Notes under the pieces: generated by a model
What the model saw: only the letters and a program-made list of their open reading frames with translations
The model's database searches: none
Told to the model about the DNA's origin: nothing
Origin: CAYWMY01 sp046352935
GTDB lineage: Bacteria; Pseudomonadota; Gammaproteobacteria; Steroidobacterales; Steroidobacteraceae
Direction of reading: 5' to 3'
Length of the DNA stretch: 64,000 bases
Assembly (NCBI GenBank): GCA_046352935.1
Contig: JAXMGR010000015.1
Span: 1-64,000, forward strand
Translations under genes and position numbers: made by a program
Shown here: piece by piece, positions 35,012 to 41,705 of the stretch
Layout: each line of letters starts with the position of its first letter
Position numbering within the stretch: position 1 is the first letter of the stretch

Positions 35012-36364
35012 TCAGGACCCCGGCGGCGCGTCCGGCTGCAGCGCGGTCCGCGCGGCGGCGGCGGTGAAACGCGGCCCGTAGATGAAGGCCGAAATCCCCT
35101 CCGGACTGCGCGGCTCGTTCTCGCGCAGGAGCCGCAGCCGGAAATCGTGGCAGACGGAGGCCCGCCACACGTTCTGCCACACGGTATAGAAGTGCAGGCG
35201 TCCGGCCTCCGGGACGGAGCCTCCCGCCGTGGCGTATTCGCGCAGGAAATCGTCCCAGGCGATGACGCCTTCGAGACCGGGCCGGACGTAGGCGAGTTCC
35301 TCGGCCGGGTCGCCGAGGTGCGAGCGTTCCCAGTCGAGCAGGGCCGTCACCGCATCACCCTGCACGAGGATGTTGTGGAATCCCGCGTCGCCGTGGACGA
35401 GCACGGGACGCGGGGGCGGGGCCGGGATGCGCGCCCGCAGCCAGTCCAGCAGGGGCTCGAACAGCGGGTCGTCCGGGCGCGGCAGGAGCGACTCGGGTTT
35501 CGACAGGGCGTCGATGGCCCGGCGCACTTCCTCGACCGTCGTCATCGGCAGGACCGGCGTCGTGCCGAGGCCCCGCGTATCGGTCCGGTGCAGCCGGGCG
35601 AGCAGGCGGGCGAGATCGAGCGCGATCCCGGGATTCACGCCTCCGGTGCGTCCGATCGCGAACGCCTGGCTCGTGCCCGGCATGCGCGTCACGGCGAAGA
35701 ACACGTTGCCGAGGTGCGACGGATCGTCCTCGTACCACAGCGGCTGCGGCGCACGCAGTCCGCGCCCGGCGACGAAGCGCAGCACGTTCCATTCGCTGGG
35801 CAGCCACTCGGGATCGCGGCCGTTCACGACCTTGCGGAACACCACGTCGGGACCGTCGCCCGCCGTCTCCACGAGGATGGTCTCGCGGGAGTAGCCGCCG
35901 GGCAGCACTTCGACGCGCACGGCCGCGCCGACCTCGGGATGGTGCGCGCCGAGATAGCGCGCAACCGCGGCCTCGTCCGGCCCGCGCGCGGGACTCGAGT
36001 CGCCGGCGCGCCGCGTGTCGCCGAGCGCATCGGTGCGGTCCTGGATCGCCTGCGGCTCCAGTGCCAGCGCTCCGGCCAGCGTCACGAGTCGCCCGTCGCT
36101 GGCGCCCGAGCGGATGATCCGCGACAGCAGCCGCGACGCCGCGGTGACGGGATCGCCGTCACCCGATTCGCTTCCGAGCAGCAGGCGCAACCGCTGATCA
36201 CGATCCCGCTGCAGCCGCGGGGAGAGCTGCTGCCGGGCGAGGAGGAGATTCACCAGCTGCCCGGCGGTCTGCAGGTTCGTGCGCCCGTCCGGGGTTGCGA
36301 CCGCATCCGGCGCAATGCCCGCGAGCGCAGTGCGCAGGCACTTCAGGATGGCTTCGGTGGTCAT
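35012..36364 (-). CDS. APH/ACAD10-like phosphotransferase with intact catalytic loop
   Basis: A 450-residue kinase-fold protein. The kinase domain runs from about residue 130 to the end: VLPGGYSRETILVE (nucleotide loop), VLVHGDAGFHNILVQG (Brenner motif; His324, Asp326 and the Asn four residues on) and LLDWERSHLGDP (metal Asp equivalent at 344). The family phosphorylates hydroxyls of small molecules, for example 4-hydroxyacyl-CoAs in ACAD10/11. The 120-residue N-terminal extension is helical and reads like the start of the 171-residue protein encoded just upstream. Last gene of a five-gene operon with SDR, AttH-like protein and a degenerate paralogue. The substrate is unknown; context suggests a terpenoid or steroid alcohol. 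Confidence 0.87.
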   Translation of the reverse strand: MTTEAILKCLRTALAGIAPDAVATPDGRTNLQTAGQLVNLLLARQQLSPRLQRDRDQRLRLLLGSESGDGDPVTAASRLLSRIIRSGASDGRLVTLAGALALEPQAIQDRTDALGDTRRAGDSSPARGPDEAAVARYLGAHHPEVGAAVRVEVLPGGYSRETILVETAGDGPDVVFRKVVNGRDPEWLPSEWNVLRFVAGRGLRAPQPLWYEDDPSHLGNVFFAVTRMPGTSQAFAIGRTGGVNPGIALDLARLLARLHRTDTRGLGTTPVLPMTTVEEVRRAIDALSKPESLLPRPDDPLFEPLLDWLRARIPAPPPRPVLVHGDAGFHNILVQGDAVTALLDWERSHLGDPAEELAYVRPGLEGVIAWDDFLREYATAGGSVPEAGRLHFYTVWQNVWRASVCHDFRLRLLRENEPRSPEGISAFIYGPRFTAAAARTALQPDAPPGS

Positions 36365-36385
36365 GGGATGCGTGATGGATCCTGC

Positions 36386-36901
36386 TCAGCGACGATCGGT
36401 CACGAAGGCCGGGTCGATCAGCGCAGCGTTGCGTGTCAGCATGCGCGCCAGGTACTCGCGCGCGAGGACGCGCGCCCGACCGTAGTCCGGGTGTTCTCCG
36501 ATGCGATCGCGCGCAGCGATCAGCGCGGCCAGCAGTGCATCGAGCCGGTTGCGCAGTCGCATGGATCCGAGCGACAGCGATTCCAGCGAAGGAAAGCCCG
36601 CGGCCGGCGCTTCCAGGTCGGCACGCACCTGCCGGATCTCCGACGCCAGCGCTTCCTCGCCGTCCGCGATGCCGGCGAGCAGGGCGACCATCCGCGCCAG
36701 GACCTCGCCGAGATCCCGGTTGTCCTCGTCGAGGAGCCCGCTCTCCTGCGTCGCCCTGAGCGCGACGTGGCGCAGCAGGTTGTCGATCGTCAGCAGGACG
36801 CTCTTCGCATAGGGATCGCTGACCTTCGGGTGCACGTGCTCGTGCAGCGAGGTGATGACGCTGTCGATGATCTGGTCGATGGTCGGTGTCATGGCATTCA
36901 T
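36386..36901 (-). CDS. Small helical protein between two phosphotransferases
   Basis: A 171-residue, largely alpha-helical, soluble protein with no motif I recognise. Its N-terminus (IIDSVITSLHEHVHPKVSDP then LTIDNLLRHVALR) resembles in pattern the first 45 residues of the neighbouring 450-residue phosphotransferase (LRTALAGIAPD then LQTAGQLVNLLLARQQ). It starts by an ATGA overlap with the upstream phosphotransferase gene and lies 21 bases before the next, so all three are cotranscribed and probably work together. A second start nine bases in (ATG 36892) is possible. Confidence 0.8.
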   Translation of the reverse strand: MNAMTPTIDQIIDSVITSLHEHVHPKVSDPYAKSVLLTIDNLLRHVALRATQESGLLDEDNRDLGEVLARMVALLAGIADGEEALASEIRQVRADLEAPAAGFPSLESLSLGSMRLRNRLDALLAALIAARDRIGEHPDYGRARVLAREYLARMLTRNAALIDPAFVTDRR

Positions 36902-37956
36902 CCCAGCTGGCCCGGAACCGGCTTCGCCGCCTGCGCGATGCCGATCGCCATCCCCAGCGCGCACTGCGCCCGGTGAAGGATCTCGGCGGCGACCCATGCG
37001 AGGCGGCAGAAGCGGTCGCCGTCCTGGAGCTTGCGCGCAGCGCTCTGCGACATCAGAACGAGATAGAGGCCGTAGAGCCTGCGGTAGTAGTCGACGGAAG
37101 CGGGGTCGATCGTGAACCCCGTGAGGTCCCGGTAATAGTCGAGTGCCGGCTGCAGGCCCCAGACCTGGCGGCCGTTCACGACCACGTCACCGATGAAATC
37201 CTGGATCTGCGCCCAGTCGTAGGCGGGATCACCGATGCGCGCGAGTTCCCAGTCGGACATGGCCACCAGCCGGCCGTCCCTGAAGATCTCCTCGCCGTAG
37301 CCGCTGGTGCCCTTCAGCAGCACGATCGCCGGCACCTCGCGCGGACGGTGGTCGCGGAGCCATTCGACGGCTTCCGTGACGAGCGGCAATGGCTGTGTCT
37401 GCACGGAACGGATGTCCGCGGTCACGTCGTCGATCACCTGGAGCGCGCAGTCCGCGGCCGTGGCCGGCACACGCATGAGGTCGCCGAAGCCGAGTGCACG
37501 CCAGTCGGTCGTGTGCAGCGTCGCGAGCGCGCGGACGTGTTCGCGGCCCACCGCGATGCGCAGCTCGTCGTGGCGCGGATCGGGGTCGTGGAAACCCCGG
37601 ATCTCCCAGCTGCCCTCGACCGCGCGGCGCAGGAAGAAGGGCCGGCCGTCGGGGAGCCAGCGGGGATCGTCCTCCCACGCGAGCGTCGTCGCCACGGGGA
37701 CCGACGATGCTGCGAGCCGCGCATAGACCTCGTATTCGAAGCGCAGCGACGTGAGGCAGATGCTGCCGCCCGGCATGTCGCGCCGGAGCACGAGATCCCG
37801 GCGCCCGCCCGCGGCATCCGTGCAGTCGATCATCCAGGTCTCGCGCGACACGCCGCGCGGGAACGGGCGGAGGTCGAGGACGGTGTACGGCAGGCCGAGC
37901 CGCTCCCGCAGCCAGCGCTGCACGAACGGCGGGTCGAGGGAGGGATGCGCCGTCAC
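36898..37956 (-). CDS. APH-like phosphotransferase with degenerate catalytic loop
   Basis: A 352-residue protein with the same overall fold as its neighbour: PFPRGVSRETWMIDC (nucleotide loop, about 31-45), LVLRRDMPGG, and MSDWELARIGDPAYDW (DWE at 235-237). The catalytic loop, expected as HGDxxxxN, reads KGTSGYGE at 215-222, so the general-base Asp and the metal-binding Asn are both replaced. It should be a poor kinase, or a partner that binds substrate or performs a lyase step. GTG 37956 has GAGG five bases upstream, better than GTG 37962 and far better than the frame's first ATG inside the next gene. It overlaps the small-protein gene as ATGA. Confidence 0.85.
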   Translation of the reverse strand: MTAHPSLDPPFVQRWLRERLGLPYTVLDLRPFPRGVSRETWMIDCTDAAGGRRDLVLRRDMPGGSICLTSLRFEYEVYARLAASSVPVATTLAWEDDPRWLPDGRPFFLRRAVEGSWEIRGFHDPDPRHDELRIAVGREHVRALATLHTTDWRALGFGDLMRVPATAADCALQVIDDVTADIRSVQTQPLPLVTEAVEWLRDHRPREVPAIVLLKGTSGYGEEIFRDGRLVAMSDWELARIGDPAYDWAQIQDFIGDVVVNGRQVWGLQPALDYYRDLTGFTIDPASVDYYRRLYGLYLVLMSQSAARKLQDGDRFCRLAWVAAEILHRAQCALGMAIGIAQAAKPVPGQLG

Positions 37957-37963
37957 GGTCACC

Positions 37964-39142
37964 TCATTCGAAGCCGTAGGGCGTGTACCGGCCGTCGAGG
38001 AAGAACTCGAGATAACCCTCACCCTCGGCGACGCCCCCGGGACCCGTCGAGCGCAGGCGTACGATGTGCTCCACGCCCCAGGGCAGCATGGGCTGGCCGA
38101 GATGATTGCGGTGTTCGCAGGGTTGTCGCGACAGGTCGAACTCGTCGCACTCCATGACGACACCGGGCCCGTGGTACGCGAACATCGTGCCGCCGTCCCG
38201 CCAGCTGCCCGCGGCATAACCGATCGTCGCCGGCGTCCAGGGCGGGAAGGCCGTCTCGATCTCATGGCGCCAGTTCCGGCCCGATTCATCGACGAGGTCG
38301 ATCACGCCGCGCGCGATGCTGCGCGTCCCCGGCACGAATTCGAGCGCGTGGACCGCGGAGACGAGCCGCACCCGGGGTCCGTCGAAGCCGTGGTCGACGA
38401 CGCCCTCGAAGGGCGTGCCGAAGACGTCGTCGAGCGCCGCCTGCGAGCCGTCCTCGTCCTCGTGGAAGTGGTAGAAGCCGGTGTAGTCCGCCGTGCGGAA
38501 CGGCATCCAGAAGCGTAGCGCGCGACGGCGCGCGGGTGCAGCGGGCGGCGGCAGCCAGCGCGGGTCCGGCACGAGGGGCGCACGGCCCGCGTACAGCCCC
38601 CAGCTGTGATCGCGTGTGCCGGTCCAGTGTCCCCGCGCGAGGTCGAAGCGTCGTCCGCGGAACAGGATGTGGCCGCTCACGGTGCCCGTCTGCGTGTAGC
38701 GTGTCTGGTCCGTGGTCCTGCGCTGCCGGTTGTGCGCGACGTGATGCGCCTCGACCCAGGCCTCGGCGACGGCCTCCCACACCAGATCGAAGGACAGGTC
38801 GAAATCGCTCGCGTCGAGCCGCAGCGCGATTTCCCTGAGCGGCCGTGTGAACGCATATGACAGCGGACCGATGCGCGTCGCGAAATCCGGCCGCCACTCC
38901 CGGCTGAAACGCACGGTGTACTGCCGGCCCTCGATGCTGATGCCGGCATAGCCGCCGATCATGTCGCTGTTCGGCGAGACGCGCATGCCCGTGAACAAAA
39001 TGACCTTCAGGGCGGCGTTGAAGGCGCAGAAGAAATAGCCGTCGTCCCAGCCGAGGTCGGTCGATGGCACCTGGCTGAACGGCACCGGCGCCTGATGGAC
39101 CGGGAACTCATCGTAGGGGGTCAGCACCGGACGATCCTTCAC
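37964..39142 (-). CDS. AttH/CrtC-like protein A (DHSWG family)
   Basis: A 392-residue protein, homologous along its length to the gene at 40022-41140. Shared blocks include SREWRPDF, PLREIALRL, a TRYTQTG box, GTRDHSWGLYAG near residue 215 and LEFVPGTRS later. The RDHSWG box occurs in AttH/CrtC-type lipocalin-fold proteins such as hydroxyneurosporene hydratase, and in uncharacterised proteins of terpenoid and steroid clusters. No signal peptide is seen. The GTG start overlaps the SDR stop as GTGA. Function is not known; a lyase or hydratase role on an isoprenoid-like substrate is inference. Confidence 0.75.
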   Translation of the reverse strand: MKDRPVLTPYDEFPVHQAPVPFSQVPSTDLGWDDGYFFCAFNAALKVILFTGMRVSPNSDMIGGYAGISIEGRQYTVRFSREWRPDFATRIGPLSYAFTRPLREIALRLDASDFDLSFDLVWEAVAEAWVEAHHVAHNRQRRTTDQTRYTQTGTVSGHILFRGRRFDLARGHWTGTRDHSWGLYAGRAPLVPDPRWLPPPAAPARRRALRFWMPFRTADYTGFYHFHEDEDGSQAALDDVFGTPFEGVVDHGFDGPRVRLVSAVHALEFVPGTRSIARGVIDLVDESGRNWRHEIETAFPPWTPATIGYAAGSWRDGGTMFAYHGPGVVMECDEFDLSRQPCEHRNHLGQPMLPWGVEHIVRLRSTGPGGVAEGEGYLEFFLDGRYTPYGFE

Positions 39143-39939
39143 CAGCCGCTCTCCTTCAGTTTCGCCGCGATCGCAGCCGCATCGGGCGCGTGGCCCGGCT
39201 CCTGCGTCTGCCCGAGCGCGGCCCGCACGGCTTCGGCATAGGCGTCGGGGAATACCGCTTCCCTGCCGGCCACCCACGCGTCGTAACACTTCGCTGCGAC
39301 CGATGCGGGGCTCGCCTTGGGTATCGCGTGCCGTTCCGTCATGCGTGTGGCGACGAAGCCCGGATATGCCAGCGTCATGCCGATGCCCAGGGCCGCGAGT
39401 TCGGCGCGCATGCTGAAAACGGCCATCATCAGGCCCGCCTTCGATCCGTGGTAGACCGGCGCGCGTGCCCCCGGCATCAGGGCCGCGATCGACAGCACGT
39501 GGAGCAGGTCGCCGCGCCGGCGTGCGAGGGCGGGCGCGAAGGCGCGCGTGAGGCGCACCGGACCCAGGAAATTGACGTCGACGATCTGCCTGAACTCGTC
39601 GTCGCTGCACTCGAAGAAACCGCCGCTCGCGGTCATGCCGGCATTGCTCACGAGCAGGTCCAGCTCGTGGATCCCGCCGGCGGCCGCGGTGACCTGCGCC
39701 GGGTCCGTGACGTCGAGGCGCAGGGGCGTGACCTTCGAGCCGAAGCCTGCGCCGAGTGTGTCCAGGGCCGCCGCGTCGCGTCCGCCCGCGTAGACCCGCG
39801 CGGCGCCTCGCGCGAGCGCCTGCTCGACGAAGGCGAGTCCGATGCCGCGGTTGGCGCCGGTCACGAGCACCGTTGCGCCGTCCAGGCTGCGACGCGGTGC
39901 GCCGCACTCGGCCATGGGCCGTCTCTGCCCCTGCGACAT
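39139..39939 (-). CDS. Short-chain dehydrogenase/reductase
   Basis: A 266-residue classical SDR. The cofactor motif is TGANRGIGLAF, followed by LVSNAG, VLSIAAL with the catalytic Ser, and VYHGSK with the Tyr and Lys. A basic residue (GGRDAA) at the end of beta-2 suggests NADP preference. SDRs of this type oxidise or reduce secondary alcohols on lipids and steroids. ATG 39939 is used; ATG 39914 is possible. First gene of the five-gene minus operon and divergent, 82 bases away, from the AttH-like protein B gene. Confidence 0.92.
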   Translation of the reverse strand: MSQGQRRPMAECGAPRRSLDGATVLVTGANRGIGLAFVEQALARGAARVYAGGRDAAALDTLGAGFGSKVTPLRLDVTDPAQVTAAAGGIHELDLLVSNAGMTASGGFFECSDDEFRQIVDVNFLGPVRLTRAFAPALARRRGDLLHVLSIAALMPGARAPVYHGSKAGLMMAVFSMRAELAALGIGMTLAYPGFVATRMTERHAIPKASPASVAAKCYDAWVAGREAVFPDAYAEAVRAALGQTQEPGHAPDAAAIAAKLKESGW

Positions 39940-40021
39940 TCCCGTTGATCCCCCCGGTTCCGCAAGATACGGTGCCCCGGGCACGGCCGCAATGCGATCA
40001 CAGGAACCGAAGGAGCGCGCG

Positions 40022-41140
40022 ATGCTGATCCCCGCCGACGAGCAACTCATCCATCAGGTGGGCCGGCCGCTGATGCAGACGACGGTGTCGGACCACCGTT
40101 TCTTCGACCGCCACTGGTTCGCCGGGGCGCATCCGCGCGGCGATCTCGCGTTCATCCTGGGAATGGGCGCCTATCGCAACGTCAACGTGATCGACGGTTT
40201 CCTGAGCGTGCAGCGGGCCCGCAAGCAGCACAATCTCCGTGTCTCGCGCGTGTGGCGGCCGCGGATCGAGACTGTCGTGGCGCCGCTTTCCATCGAGATC
40301 GTCGAGCCGTTCCGCCACATCCGGCTCTGCGTCGCGGAGAACGCCTACGGCATCGCCTGCGCGCTCGACTGGCGCAGCGATCATGCGCTGCACGTCGAGG
40401 ACCATCACCTCGACGTCATCGGGGGCGCGGTGACACAGGATTCCACGCGCTACGACCAGGCCGGCAGCGTCGACGGCTGGATCATGGTCGAGGGCGAGCG
40501 CCATGCGGTCGAGGACTGGTGGGGCGTGCGCGATCACAGCTGGGGCGTCCGGCCCGGGGTCGGCGGTTTCGAGCCGCGGCGCGGTGATCACGCTGCTGCG
40601 GCAGCTCATCATCCCGTGGATCAGCTGCGGTTGTGGCTGTGGGCCTGCTTCACGGGCGAGGACTACTCCTGCCAGTTCCAGCAGCAGGATGACGCGCGCG
40701 GCCGGCGCATGCGGCTCGACGGGGAACTGCTCCGTCGGCCGGGCAGCGGCAGGCCCGACCTGAAGGTGGTCGACCTCGAGCACGACATCCGTTTCTTCGA
40801 GGGGACGAATGCTCTCGAATGGCTCCGCTACCGCGTCGCGTTGTCCGACGGCTCGACGCTGGACATCGAGGCGCGGCCGCTCGTGCGGGCCTGGGCCTAT
40901 CGCGGCACGGGCTACGACCGCGGCTACGACGACGGTCGTGGGCTCGGCGCGCAGCGCGGCAATCCGGCGCCGGAATACGACGTCTACGATCTCTCGCATC
41001 CGGAGATCGTGCGTGACCGCTCCGGTGCGGTGATCGGCCCCGGCCATCGCGAACAACCGGTCGCGATCACCGTGAACGGCAAACCGGGCTTCGGCTATTT
41101 CCCGGTGATGGTCTTCGAGACGCTGATCGGCATGGCATGA
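40022..41140 (+). CDS. AttH/CrtC-like protein B (DHSWG family)
   Basis: A 372-residue paralogue of the minus-strand protein at 37964-39142, on the other side of a divergent promoter region. It has VSRVWRPRIE, DSTRYDQAGSVDGWI, GVRDHSWGVRPGVGG near residue 180 and NALEWLRYRVALSDGS. No signal peptide or membrane helix. ATG 40022 has AGGAG six bases upstream. Two diverged copies in one locus suggest a heteromeric complex or two related reactions. Function unknown. Confidence 0.75.
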   Translation: MLIPADEQLIHQVGRPLMQTTVSDHRFFDRHWFAGAHPRGDLAFILGMGAYRNVNVIDGFLSVQRARKQHNLRVSRVWRPRIETVVAPLSIEIVEPFRHIRLCVAENAYGIACALDWRSDHALHVEDHHLDVIGGAVTQDSTRYDQAGSVDGWIMVEGERHAVEDWWGVRDHSWGVRPGVGGFEPRRGDHAAAAAHHPVDQLRLWLWACFTGEDYSCQFQQQDDARGRRMRLDGELLRRPGSGRPDLKVVDLEHDIRFFEGTNALEWLRYRVALSDGSTLDIEARPLVRAWAYRGTGYDRGYDDGRGLGAQRGNPAPEYDVYDLSHPEIVRDRSGAVIGPGHREQPVAITVNGKPGFGYFPVMVFETLIGMA

Positions 41141-41319
41141 GCCGGACGATTGCCGGCGACGCCGTTGTGGACGGCCTGACGCCGGGCTGCATCGCGCGGG
41201 TGCGGTGTCGCCGCATCCGGTCGGGAGTCCGAATGAGTCCGCGCGACTATTGATGAATCGATGTCGGTCTCGTGGGATATGCTCGACACGAGGCACGCTG
41301 CGTTCTTGCGAGGAAGCCG

Positions 41320-41703
41320 ATGGCCTGCTGTGCGATTGCGGCGTTCGTGCTCTGTAACATCGTGTTCCTGCTGCGTCGCGCAGTCGCGCGACTGTCGGGA
41401 TCGGCCGGGCCGCCGGCCGCGAGGAATGCGGCGGTCGGATGGAGCCTGGGCTCGTCGCCCGTGGCCGGAGACGCCGGGCCGGGGCGCCGCGGGCGGGCGG
41501 TCCGTCGGTGGATCGGTGGCATGCTGCTGCTCGGTGTCGCGGGCACGGCGGCTGCCGCGTTTCTCACCGAACGGCACACGGGCACGGGTGAGGTGCTTCC
41601 CCTGCAGCAGGGCATCGCCGCTTCCTACTCATCGTTCTGCGGTTCACCGGCCCGTCTCTCCGGGGCGCGGGAGCCCGCGCGCCGCGTGATCGGGGAGGAG
41701 TGA
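41320..41703 (+). CDS. Small membrane protein upstream of the LinD-like gene
   Basis: A 127-residue protein with a hydrophobic N-terminal helix (CCAIAAFVLCNIVFLL), a Gly/Arg/Ser-rich middle and a second helix (WIGGMLLLGVAGTAAAAFL), then a short tail with one Cys. Its last codons contain the GGAGGAG of the next gene, whose start lies two bases after this stop, so the two are coupled. I recognise no family. The start is uncertain: the frame reaches back to 41272. A spurious ORF cannot be excluded, but two clear helices and tight coupling favour a real gene. Confidence 0.55.
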   Translation: MACCAIAAFVLCNIVFLLRRAVARLSGSAGPPAARNAAVGWSLGSSPVAGDAGPGRRGRAVRRWIGGMLLLGVAGTAAAAFLTERHTGTGEVLPLQQGIAASYSSFCGSPARLSGAREPARRVIGEE

Positions 41704-41705
41704 TC

